The notes beneath the pieces are model-generated. The model ran no database searches. It worked only from the letters and a program-made list of their open reading frames with translations, and was not told where the DNA came from. Position numbers and translations under genes: made by a program. Below are positions 13,041 to 24,827 of a stretch of 64,000 nucleotides of DNA, piece by piece. Origin of the DNA: Lithospermum erythrorhizon. Lineage: Eukaryota > Streptophyta > Magnoliopsida > Boraginales > Boraginaceae. The first letter of the stretch is position 1. Every line of letters starts with the position of its first letter. The stretch covers positions 2,727,642 to 2,791,641 of the forward strand of contig JADFUC010000709.1 of NCBI GenBank assembly GCA_019722365.1, in the 5' to 3' direction.

Positions 13041-13208
13041 TACCGAGGCCTCAGCCCAACATACTACCGCAGAGCAACGCTGACACCGACAAATGGACTG
13101 TGCGCCTACATCAGTAAGGGTCGATACAGCCCAAGATGAAAGAGATTACTGGAATACCCGAAGATTCAAGAAATACTATCTAGCCGCTGCCTCTACACCA
13201 TCTTATCC

Positions 13209-14250
13209 ATGGAAAGAAGCCAATCCAGATACGGGTCACATGGCGACCCCGATGATTCCTACATATCAGTCATGATGACGGAGATCATCACCATAGAGGA
13301 GCAGATAGCTTCTCTAACAAAGATGGTGGAGGACATGTCCAAGCACATGCAGCGCCAGGAAGAGTCTCTCTCTCACATGGCGGAGAAGATACTCGATCAC
13401 GAACACCGGACACAAGCCATGCGTAAGCGAAGTCCGAGGACCACACTCCCTGCGTGGGCGCCCCTAATGCCTCAAAGGAAGCACCCAGACACCTCTCATC
13501 CCGCCATAAGCTTCAATTACTCCCATGGACCGGCAAGAAGGGTCGCTAAGACCTATACATCTTGGGACCATACCAGTTCAACCGAGAGAATTTATATCAG
13601 GACAACAAAGACACCCAAGAGGAAGCCAGATTCCTATTATGTCAAGCCCTACAACCTCAAGCATAGGTCGAGAATGCCCCGTGGCTATCAACTCTTAAAG
13701 TTCCAGAGTTCGACGGTACGGGAACCCAAGACACGCCACTTCAGAGAAACATGCAACAACGCTTGAACAAATGTTGACCTCATGGTCAAGCGCTCACCTA
13801 TTAAAAGTGGGAACGCATTCGAAGGGTACACCAAATTGAGTCGCACCATAGACAATTGGGTACAACCGGAAAGCTGAAGTTCCGTAATTCGCCGTCAGCA
13901 CTTAAGAAACAATTAATGATGTAGCTGACCCGGAAGCCAAGCAACGCTAAGCAACTGTCACTAACTACATCAACCGTGGAGTATGCCTCGTTAAAAGGAT
14001 AAGCTCTCGTAGTCCCGCCATCAAGATGTATATGCGGGATACAATGGGATTGGCTGCACATCATACAAAGGATACTACCGAAGACCTTCGAGCAGCTATC
14101 AACCAGAGCGCATGGAGCATGGAGCTAACTATAAATAACAAACAAAGGAAAAGCCAAGTACGAGGCAAAAGCAAGAGAAACATCCAAACTAGAGAAGAAG
14201 GATGCCCATACCATAACCTTTAAATCAACTAAGTTCTCTTTCAAGACTAA
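13209..14250 (+). pseudogene. Gypsy-type gag remnant
   Basis: The open stretch 13209-13766 encodes MTEIITIEEQIASLTKMVED, then a helical segment with repeated H/E residues (MSKHMQRQEESLSHMAEKI). This arrangement is common at the start of plant Ty3/gypsy Gag proteins. Reading shifts frame near 13700, where PKFQSSTVREPKTRHFRETCNNA-like text recalls the Gag core (family form: FDGTGNP...HFVETCNNAG). Another fragment at 14080-14160 (AWSMELTINNKQRK) recalls the downstream A-x-RAHDMELxI segment. No single frame spans the gene, so it cannot make a full Gag. Confidence 0.65.
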
Positions 14251-14919
14251 GAGAACGGAATGAGGACTCAACCTCGAGACAGAAACGCCACGCCAAGGAA
14301 ATGCAAGCCAAGTGAGCCTTTCGAGTCAAACATATAATGGATGTTTAAAGAGTCAGCCAAGGCAAACCGATCGAACTACCCGAGCCTAAGCGCATGTAAA
14401 AGCCAACGGGGCTAATGTGAGCTGCATTCACCGTAAGTACTATCAGTACTAGGACACTCAATAGAAGTGTTTCGTGGTTCAAGGAAAGGTCATGGCCTCG
14501 CTTGCCATGGTTTGTGTCACGGGAAGAAGACAAGTGTCTCCCCACCAACCATGTGACCCTTAATTCATCCTCAAGAAACTTAAGTCAAGGAACCGAGGAC
14601 TTTTCGAAAAGAAAATCGAACTGGATTTAAACGGGAGACTACCCAAAACTTAATTTAGTTTAGGACATAGGAAACCTCGTATGATCGAATGCCTCTGTGG
14701 GTCCCCTAAAGCTTCACAAATACCTCACAGATGAAGACACGCTGTAAGAAGACGCGACTACAACCGCCCGCCATCCGGATACCCCGCGATGTCGCATTTG
14801 GCAAAATGTCATGGATGGAGGCCTGCCGTGAACATTCTACCTCTTCACACACCTGGGTCAGAAAGGTATCTCAACGGAAGACCTCAAGCAGCAGACTCAT
14901 ATGTCATGATACAAGACTT

Positions 14920-15130
14920 CAAACTGTGAGGTCAATCATAAACGGGCAAGTGCATCCATCCACCGTGATCGACGAACTGTAGACAACGCCACGGTTCCAC
15001 GTGATCGACTCCAAGGCCACCTACAACGCACCGGAAAAGCACTACGGATCCATAGCAACACGTAGTACCCTCCACCTACATCGCTGCCTAAAGCACCGCA
15101 AGAAGCAGCGGACGATCAAAAGGTAAGAGG
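14920..15130 (+). pseudogene. Retrotransposon aspartic-protease-like remnant
   Basis: Translation around 14940-15060 reads GQVHPSTVIDEL, then PRFHVIDSKATYNA, then after a frame shift STLHLHRCLKHRKK. This resembles the end of plant gypsy retropepsin domains (family form: FHVIDADTSYNxLLGRPW, then VPSTLHQCLKF). The LGRPW part is lost. It is frame-broken and non-functional. Confidence 0.5.
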
Positions 15131-16559
15131 TCTGCTCACCACCGAAGAGGCTCATTTTATCGCTAAGTTCTACTGCAAAGAAAGAAAGATTTGACGGATT
15201 ATACCTGAAGGCTGAGAGCCTAAAGCAATTCAGACAAGTCATCCCGACAAAGAGATAGAAGTCATTGAAACACTCAAAGGATCGGACAGCTATAACCAAC
15301 TCAAGGAAATGGTAGCATCCACGCTTCGTGACACCTGCATGTGGATCAAAAGACGAAAGATTGACGATTTAACCCAAGGCTTATGACCACTCTAGTCAAA
15401 GCGACACAATTCTGCCAAAAGAGACGCAGAATTCATGAGCAGATCAACACTAGAAGTCAAAGTACATGGACTGAACGAGATCAAAGCAGAAGCTACAACG
15501 AAATTTACCCATCAAGAGCTCAACCGCTGACTGCAAGCATCTCGAAGCCTCCACTGCGTGTCATGATTAAAAGGGTAGCCAACTACCACATAACTGTTGC
15601 CTAACATCAGGCTCTTGCCAGACGCATCCGTGGGAAGCAAGAATGAAGAGTGTATCTGTATCGGGGCGACTCTAACGATCCCAAAAGCGATAACATGTAT
15701 TCGCCTTCCAAAGGTCAGGGGAAAATTCCAATCCCAACGTATCCATCTTCCAAAGACTAGGAGAAATCAAACATAGGAAGCATGAAGAACCACCCTACCA
15801 TCAGAAAAGGGCACGCATGCAGACTCCATGTGAACCGTAGGCCCTCATACCGTGGAACCCTGGATAATGAAAATGAACTATCAAGAGATCTCGCTTGCCC
15901 CCGTACTAAAGCCGAATTCATGTACCAGTGATCCTACGTATTAAGAGAATGTCAAGAAATTATAGATTGGGTAATACCTATACATATATACGGTTAGATC
16001 ATGGGAGTAACGACGAGAACCCGGGAAAACGACGGAAACTTCGATCCCGTCGCAGAATTAATACAAGATACTAGAGCCAAATATCCGCATTTGGTATGCC
16101 GTACATCTACAAGGACCTTATGGAACGAGCTGCCTCCAGATTGAAGAATTCCTAGAAGTCTTCAAGTCTCAAAGCTGAGCTTAGTACGAGTCTCAATTCA
16201 GGCGGAAAGACCTCAAGAGAAAATAGATCCGGGTATGCACGAGTGTTATTATACGAAGAGCATTAAGGAAACGAATGGAAACTGCACTCCTGTGGCACCA
16301 CAACAAAGTTTGCTGTAATACCTGAGTAAGTATCCTGGATAGTTTGCCAATATACCGGTATATCTATGAATAGACCCTTTGAATGAACGCGCCCGAAGAA
16401 AGGTAGAAGAGGACCAAAGATAGTCTGCCTAAACCATCCGCTTTTCAACAAGTCCATGGATGTCATCACACAACAACGCACTAAAGATCTTGAGAAGAGA
16501 AAGAACGTCAGCGACCCAGCTACGGTCGAATCTTAAAAGGTTGCTACCGATAGACAAAC

Positions 16560-16825
16560 AAGATAAACCAAGCATGAGGATAAACTGCCCACCAACCTCC
16601 TGGATAAGAGGATAAATCCACCCACCCCAACTCTCGAATACGAGTATAAACCGTCCAACCTCCTGCACGGTGTTAAACTTTTACCTGTAACTCTCAACAT
16701 GAGTATAAACTCTGCCCAACCCTCTCTCGAATGATTAAATTACCTAGATAACTCCTAAGTACGAGTATAAATTGCCTAATTTCCCTCCTCTCTCGATACG
16801 AGGTTAAAAGATCAACTCCCCCCCA
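16560..16825 (+). repeat. Degenerate tandem repeat in the gypsy 3' internal region
   Basis: Roughly five imperfect units of about 45-55 bp. Each has the core (C/G)A(T/G)(A/G)AGTATAAA(C/T)(T/C)GCC followed by a CCAACCTCC-rich part and TCTCGAATA. Cores occur near 16575, 16605, 16640, 16700 and 16765. Tandem repeats just upstream of the 3' LTR are typical of Tat/Ogre-type gypsy elements; that assignment is inference. Confidence 0.5.
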
Positions 16826-17889
16826 AATTGAACTACTGCTTGACTCACATCCTGCTGGGTACGTGAAAACAGCCCCAAGTCTTACCATACCTTGAATATA
16901 TTTTATGTTGTTCTCAAAAAAAAAAAGCAGAGCAGGCGGCGTGTAAGAATATCAATAAGGTAATGCATGTAAGATGAATAAAAAAGCAAGAATAAACAAT
17001 CAATCAAAACTACATTTCAACAAAGGAGAGTCCGCCACAAATAAAGAAATAGACCAAATAAAATCAAGAGGAAGTGTATAAAAGAAATCAACTAAAGGAG
17101 CCCTTTAAGGCTGGTACAAATACTACTCAGCTCTACACCTACCGCTCCACTGCCTCACGCCTCCTCGATGCTTTCTCTCCCAACGGTCAGTCTTCTAATC
17201 TTGAACCTCGGCTTGATCGATCACCAAATGATCACAGATTCCTCGAATATTCCACCGGGCGACGGGAGATCCTCCACGGTGTGTATCTGGGATCAAATGG
17301 GCCTCGTTTCAACCGAAAGCCTTTCTCCTCGATCATTGTGGTAAATACACCACCAATAGCCTCCGTCTCCACGCAATAAAGACACCCGCCAAAGTCGTCT
17401 CTAATAAAGAAGTAGTTTACGAACCTCGTGAGGACAACACTACACCGAAAGCATCCATAACATCACGAGCCATGTGGAGAAAACATCCTTAGTCCCCGGC
17501 CTCAACTGCCGACAAATCTCAGAGGTCAACTTGCAAAGAGCCCGAAAGTGAAGCCATGACGCCTCCTTCGGTTGTATGAACAACCCGATATGTCTAACCG
17601 GTAACAAAGTTAAAACAAAGGTGTATCAGTTAAATAACCACCTCCGTGATTGCTAACACATCCTAGGTTCTTCAACATTCACAACCCTGCTCACAATTCC
17701 ATCTCTTCGAGATCTGATGTCACCGGCGATCATGCAGTCCAAAGGCCCCATAGAATCCATAATCTCCATCAGACTTATTTCCGAGTCAACTACTCCTCAA
17801 GCGAGTACGCAATCCCAAAGACTCATCAGAATCCACAACCTCGGTCCGAACCTCATCCTCTGAGGAAAGCAATAACCTCCATAAGTCAG

Positions 17890-19340
17890 AAAAAAGAAAA
17901 GTAAGACTAATTCAACCGATCATACGTGTTACGTTGCTGATTGTGTGGTTCCCAATAAAATCTAAGTCGGGAGAAAATAATAGGTTCCCGGATTCAAGGA
18001 CCTGCATACTTTAGGTAAAATTAAGGTTTACATTAAATAAACCTAATTTGTCCTAGAATAGGATTTCGGTAGACAAGTTTAATTTAATGGCTAGCACGTC
18101 GGTGTCAATAAATAAATTAGTCAATAATTTAAAAAACTATGTAATAGGCGCTTACTCCATATTCTCGAGAATGTCATGTAAAATATCCGACGTCTGCATC
18201 ATCCATCAAAATCAACGGTCAAGACTACGATCCAATTGAAACCCAACCGAACAATTAAAAATCAAAACAAGTTTCCAAATACCCCTATACTGAAATCAAA
18301 GTTGGTCGTGGAGAAAAGCTAAGGCAAAGTCAGAGAAAGTTTCTAAGAAAAAGATCACAGAGTACACCTCAAGCACCTCCGCACTAAAAAGATTCAAAGG
18401 AAAAGCACTCCAAGACACCAAGCACCCGTATAGCGCCCAAAACCATCAAGAAGGCGGACAACTGAGTCTCCAAGAATAAAAAGTCTCCTCCTCAACAAGG
18501 TTTAGAAACACGCCGTCAAGCTCGACTATCTCTCAAATCTTACAGAGAGGATCAAGTCGGGCCGAAGCCCCTACCTCCCACATCAAATAGGTTCCTCGAA
18601 TATATCAGAGAAAGCGCACCATCCCACAAGCTGGATGGTAGTCTTAGCCGCCCACTCAACCCCCAAGTCAACCAAAGAGATTAGATCAAGTCGCTAAAGC
18701 CCCCGCTTCACATCTAAAGGATATGAAGTCGCTATGCCTCATTACTGGCCGAACCCAACCCTAAGCTATAAGGTTAGTCAAAGTCCCACCACAGCGACAT
18801 ATATCCAACAGTAGGCGGTGAATTCAACCAGCCCACATATCCAGCCAAAGAAGGCCCAAATTTCACCAAATTTTAGCCTACCCATCATCCAATCGTCGAG
18901 AGTCCAAGTTCCTCCATCTGGAACTTCCACATCTCAAGGATCTGAAGTCCACATTAAACGATCAAGTCCGTATTAACCACACGCCACTGCGTCGCTTTCA
19001 AGTACCCTGCTCGGACTATTATATCTCAAGTCAGTTAAGCCAATCCTCATTCCCTGCACTTCGGGCCTGTGATTATCCAACCAAGACACAAGCTCAAATG
19101 TCCATATCAAATCAAGCTTACATCAGACGCCAAGATAATACGTGAAGATAACTAGACCTGAGCAATTAACCCCAATCCGCTTTTGATAAATAATCTTGTA
19201 CTAAAGCCGATTTTCCCAAAAGTTTTATTATTGAGTACATTGCAAATAATAAAGCTTTCTTCGATACAAATCTTCGCACGCTCACGGAACTATCTCATCT
19301 CTACTCCTATTCAATTCCTCGACCTGCCCCTTCAAGATTA
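17890..19340 (+). repeat. Second LTR of the gypsy-like element
   Basis: A diverged copy of about 11580-13040, in the same orientation. It is followed by a 380-bp copy of the gag start rather than by host DNA. Confidence 0.65.
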
Positions 19341-21538
19341 ACATATTGAGGTCCCAGCCCAACATACTACCAGAGTTCAGGTCACCACTGCTAAATTATA
19401 ATACTGACGATACGCCCTTATGCAAAAGTGACAGCACTACTGCAAGTGGCAGGTATTCACACCATCTAAATGGTTCTACACCCACATCCATGAAAGTTAA
19501 GCCATCCGGAGCACGGGTCACATGGCTTAATTCCACGATTCCTACATATTAGTCACATGACGATCTGAGATCATCACCATGTATAGTTGTATAACTCTAA
19601 TTTGGAGGACACGTCTCAAGCACAAAGCAGCACTGTGTGAAAGTCTCTTTCATGTCGCAAGGTGCAGAAGATATCTGATCACCTAACAAAAAGCATCTAA
19701 ATTGTGGCCCACCTGCTCATGGTTTCCGACGCACTTATCTACCCTGCTTAATCACTGATTAAAGGAGTAAGACTTACAATGGGTCCCACTGAGTTTCGGT
19801 GGACACGATTGTAGTCCACGTAGGAGAATGTCGGTACGAGGTTGAGCAACTTGAGCTAGTCATATTAGTCAATGATAGTCTTATGTTAAGGCTTAATTTG
19901 TAGAGTTTATTGCGCCATTGCCACTCTCTCAAGTTTTTCACTTTCAAGTTGAAGGAGATTGAAAGAGCTACCCAACGGAATCGATTAAGTTAATTTGATT
20001 GTATGTATGTGTGGCCCGATAATGATTGGTCCCCATTAATAGCGTTGAAGATTTAGTCGACAGTATGAATGATGGTGCAATTTGGTCTTCTAAATGCAAT
20101 GGATATTTAATTATTTTTATCTATGCACATCAAGCCAATATATAATTAATTACTATTTGAGGATCACCATAATATTTATTTGAAGACAAACTAAATTTAT
20201 GTCAATGTCACTATATACCGATGATCAAATCACAATACGTTTACATTTACACATACCAAATATACAACTAACTTGCTCGAAGTCGGTCTTGAACTCATTC
20301 GTCATTATGACGGGTGCTCATCAATTAAAATTATTTAATGTTTTCCACTTTAAGATTATTAATCTGAAGGAATGAAAAAATTGTAAATTGTGTTTGGTAA
20401 GTAAATAAATAAGCTATTTGATTCTCAAATGGGAATTGGGAAGGATAAGTATGCCGTGATTCCATTCATATTAAATTAATTGAAATATTGCTTCAATAAT
20501 AACTTAAAATTGTGCTATGTTAACATTTCATGTGACATATATATTTGATCTACAAGATAGATCATTTAAATTTCTGATCTTCTGCCATCATCTAGATACA
20601 TTATATATTATGAATTTTGGTGACAAATTCTAATAAATATAAGAAATATATATACAATATCATAGTGTAATATACTATGTAATAAAAATCCTTCCAACTA
20701 TATAGTTACGTTGTCCCACTCAAACATTTAATCGAGTTGCAAAATAGTATAGAAACGTTGGGAAATTGTAATAGGCTGGCCGACAAAGACGTCCCTATTA
20801 GATTCAATACCAATGTAATGGTCATCATGAACTTGTTGATGTAATTGTACTCTAGTATAGTATTCGATGTCTCATAAGTCGTAACTTCAACAATGTTGGA
20901 GATTATTACACAAAAAATCTCGAAGTTTGCCAAAGTCAACATTTCATTTACACAAACTAATCCTTCAAATCACTCACATATATAAAAAATATGAATAATG
21001 ACTTTTGTTTCTTTCTTATTAATTATCAAATTATCGACTTCTAAAATTTAGAAAAATTAGAGTTTTAATAGAATTAATTACTTAGACTCCTTCATTTTTT
21101 TTTATTTGACGTTTTCAGAGTATCATGTAAAATTTTGACTATCAATTATTCTAAACTATATGTTCAAAAATTATAAGCAGTAATATTATGAAACTATTTT
21201 CGAAAGACAAATCTAATGATATAACTTTTTATATTTATTAAGTACTAATGGACAAAGTTTCACCTTTAATATACGAAATGACAAATAAAAAAAAATGGAG
21301 GTATCATTACATCTTATCATACTTCTATACTCTGCACATACGTAAGCATTTTTATCAATCTTGAACAATCTTAATCATTAACACACACACATATATTATA
21401 ATGAGCATATCACATATATTCAATCTATATATACTTTATAATTGCTCTTGGATCACACTTTAATTAACTTTGTTTATTTATCTCCAACGTATGTTTAATG
21501 TGTAACGCATTTCTGGCCAAGACTGTAGTCGTTACGTT

Positions 21539-22195
21539 AGTAGATTTGACGGATCGCCTTCACAAACCACCAATCTAGCCTTTCCAAAGATGTTTGTTCT
21601 CAACAAGCTTCATAGGATGAAGCCCGAAGAAGTTTATCTCTTTGCTGCATTTAAAGAGTACCAATCAAATCTTATCAAACATATCACACACACACACACA
21701 CACACACATACACATACATATTTCAAGGGTCATTACAACCTCCCCACTTAAATACTCAACATCCCTCGCTGAGCCACAACACATCCAAGACTGTGCGTAG
21801 ATTCTGCAGGTGGCTCCTACGTCTCAAGAGAATCTCGCACTTTACGCATAGAATTTAGTTCTACAAATTCAAGCTGCTTCCAATACCATTCAGAATACCT
21901 CGTCTTGCCAAGACCGGCTCATGCTATAGATTTGATTGACTTGGTCTCACAAACCACCACAATGAAGTCTTTCCAAGACGTTTTCTATTCCTCACTCACA
22001 TGCTCACCGAGAAACTTCCTCAATTGGTCACCCATCCTAATTGCCTCAAAAGTCGCGACGCTAACAATGTTCTGCAGTTCTTATAGGACGAAGCCAAAAA
22101 GATTTATCTTTAAGTGTATAAAGTAGTGATCAATCAAATCTTATCAAACATATCACACACACACACATACACAGCACATATTTTTGGCCGAGTAT
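21539..22195 (+). repeat. Diverged direct duplication with CA microsatellite
   Basis: The segments 21539-21730 and 21915-22195 share the order CACAAACCACCA, TCTTTCCAA(A/G)A, AGGA(T/C)GAAGCC, TTTATCT, and then ATCAAATCTTATCAAACATATCACAC, followed by CA repeats and a GTATTACAA/TCATTACAA end. They could be two LTR fragments or a tandem duplication of one. No coding content is recognised. Confidence 0.55.
21685..21708 (+). repeat. (CA)12 microsatellite
   Basis: An uninterrupted CA dinucleotide run, followed by TA-interrupted CA units to about 21719. A shorter (CA)n occurs at the equivalent position of the duplicate near 22153. Confidence 0.95.
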
Positions 22196-22384
22196 TACAA
22201 GCATAACGATTTAAAATGCATTTATCAATAACACAATTATTTTCGCTTCAATTTTGTATCAGAGTAACTTTCTTACTATCTTAATTCACAGCATTACGCT
22301 TCATATATTATATATTATTAATTTATTACTCTTTTCATCAATATGATTTTCTCATCATATGCCATTTTCAATCTTTTAACAATT

Positions 22385-22620
22385 TGTGTTAGTTAAATAA
22401 TAATATATTTTATGTAGAACTATTGTTATTATTATTATTGTAATAGGTGTTAGTTAAATAATCATATGTTTTTTGTATAATAATAATAAATTATAATAAT
22501 AATACTTATAATTTATTATTATTATTATGTAGAATTGTTGTTATTATTATTATAATAAGTATTAGTTAAATAACCATATCTTGGGTAGAATTATTATTAT
22601 TATTAATATTATTATTTAAT
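22385..22620 (+). repeat. TTA-rich minisatellite
   Basis: Three or more degenerate copies of a unit built from TTAGTTAAATAA(T/C)CATAT, then TGTAGAATTATTG, then (TTA)n and GTAATAGGTG. Copies start near 22389, 22450 and 22562. Long runs of TTA/TAA could form hairpins with each other. Confidence 0.75.
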
Positions 22621-24807
22621 TCCCAAATATGAATTTTATAGTGTTGGAATCCACAAAAATTTAAATTATACTTTTAAATCATACTAATTTAATCTTATAA
22701 AATCAAATAATTCAATGATACTATATCAATGCATCACTTCACAATATATTTTTAATATGACATCAAATCGTTAAATTAATATTTCTATCTCTATGGACAT
22801 CTCAATTTGATATAGTATCTCTCATGGACACATCGTATTTTATCAGAATTTTTATATTATATTTAAAGAGCTTATTCACATCAAAAAGATCCCTTCATAA
22901 AAAAAAAATATTAATTAGAAAAATTAAAAGAGTGTAAGTTTTACACAGCTTAGGAATAATTTTGAATTAAACATCAGATCAAATATTCAAAATCGATTAT
23001 ACGTCGCAAGACGACGCCTCTTTCCTAGCTTATAATGTAAAATATTGCAAACATGATATTAAAAGTTACTCGGTATAAAAAGCTGTACATATGGTCCCTG
23101 TACGTCTATTTGTATGTTAATATTTATTAAAAATAATGATCATATGTGAAATATTTATGCTAGTTTATACCAACACAAATAATTATAAGAATCAAATCTT
23201 GATTTTTGCTAAATTTTGGTATTATTTGTGGAATAAACTCGAATATGTTGTCGAACACAGTACGTTGACTATTATGTGACATCTATACTTGGATGCAATA
23301 AAGCACAGTAAGCACGTTATACACTCTTATTTTATGCATAGGCATGCCTAGTTAATATCCTTCGGATATATTCCATTTTCTCAGTCTCCTTGCTTGGCCC
23401 ATACAATTAAACAGGAATTTTGAAAATGACGTATATTTAGTTGAGTCCCAATGAATACATCACTTTACAGGAATTTAATCCTTGTAACGAAAATGTCATA
23501 TATAGATTTTATGTTCATTGTGTTTTCTCCGAAAGTCCCATTCACACTATTTAAGTACCATCTTTCTCATGGAACACGGTTGAAAATTTCGTTAATAATA
23601 ACTTACTAGTTTTTATCGAAGTTTTTTCATATTTTATTTTATGGAGCCAAATATTTTATACTTTAGCTCTTGGATATATCTAATGTAATAAATTAAAATA
23701 ATTCATGACACTATTTATATACTATATGTTTTTTTCTTTTCTTTTGAGAAGTAGTAAATAGTTGTTCACATATCTCACTTTTGAGTTAATTAGTAAACAA
23801 TATTTTTGTTATGATAAAAGTAAAATTACCTAATATTCAAAGCATTAGGCTCTTCAGAAGTATTAGAATATGTTGTTATATATTAATGATATGTGGAATA
23901 TCAAAATAATATTTACCCAAGAACAATATTACCAACGGCGAATAAAATATATATTGAGGTGTGTGAAAGCAAAAATCTTGAACAAATTTAAAATTTTCAT
24001 TTTTTAAATGTGTATCAAAGTTTGAAAAAGTCATATTAATTCAAGTTTTGAAATTAAAATATGCTCTAGTGTAACATGTAAATTGATACGTAAAGGAAAG
24101 CTCAAGCAGATGGATAAGTGCTACATGTGCGGTCTTAATTTTGTCCACTTTCATGTCCACAAATTAAAGCTAAAAATGGGTATATGCTAAAATTAATGCT
24201 TATTATTGCCGCAATTCAATAATTTTCATTTTTATACCAAGCATATGCATTCACGTAATTCCTATATCTAACAACATTAGAATAAGTATATAGTTTTTCT
24301 TCATGCCCTCACACCTCCACAGAAATGGCTGCTTAAAAGCCAAACTCAAAATCAAACAACTCTTTTTCATTGTTCTGGTGATCTCTTGCAACCAAACACA
24401 CTAGAATACTTTTTTACTCATCCAAAAACTATCACCGAAATCATTATCACAAGTGTATTGCCACTGAAACCCAGAAACCCGACTAATATTACTATTTTTA
24501 CGGATTTGATTTTTTCGCAAGTTTTGAGTAGATTTGTTGATGTACCAAGTAAAACAAAAAGTCTGAGTCTTAAGAAGAACAAATAAAATTATCCCCGATA
24601 TATGTATTAGACGTTAGAGCATTTGACGATATTTTCAATAGAAAAAATTATAATAGTTCTAGTGTTACTTTTGTTTATGATGTTATAATTTTAAAATTCT
24701 GAAACTTGTATGTTGAACAAATTTATGGTGGACCACAATACTATTATTATTATTAATATGAATCTTATTTATCAAAAAAAGAATAAGTATATAGTTATCA
24801 AACCTGG

Positions 24808-24827
24808 ACAATGGACCTGTCCATTGT
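24808..24827. repeat. Perfect inverted repeat (9-bp arms, 2-bp loop)
   Basis: ACAATGGAC, then CT, then GTCCATTGT. It is short and isolated, with no U-run or gene context, so no function is proposed. Confidence 0.5.

Larger units (their letters stand above)
11580..19720 (+). mobile_element. Decayed Ty3/gypsy-like element, LTR-internal-LTR-partial internal
   Basis: Two diverged direct repeats of about 1.45 kb (about 11580-13040 and 17890-19340) flank a 4.8-kb internal region. After the second repeat comes about 380 bp more that matches the gag start after the first (about 13080-13420 against 19340-19720). The array is therefore LTR-gag...-LTR-gag fragment rather than a simple element. Internally, a gypsy-type gag is readable (MTEIITIEEQIASLTKMVED, and further on MELTINNKQRK), followed by an aspartic-protease-like segment at about 14940-15060 (HPSTVIDEL, RFHVIDSKATYNA). 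I could not find a reverse transcriptase or integrase core, so it is either heavily decayed or a non-autonomous gag-protease type. Stops and frameshifts are frequent. Boundaries are approximate. Confidence 0.75.

Noticed and set aside
17074..17904. Two plus-strand open frames (101 and 84 codons) just before the second gypsy LTR
   Set aside because: No similarity to a known retrotransposon domain and no codon bias; they lie in decayed internal sequence.
21685..22620. Regularly spaced repeats as a possible CRISPR-like array
   Set aside because: These are simple dinucleotide and trinucleotide repeats in a plant nuclear context, with no conserved palindromic repeat plus unique spacers.
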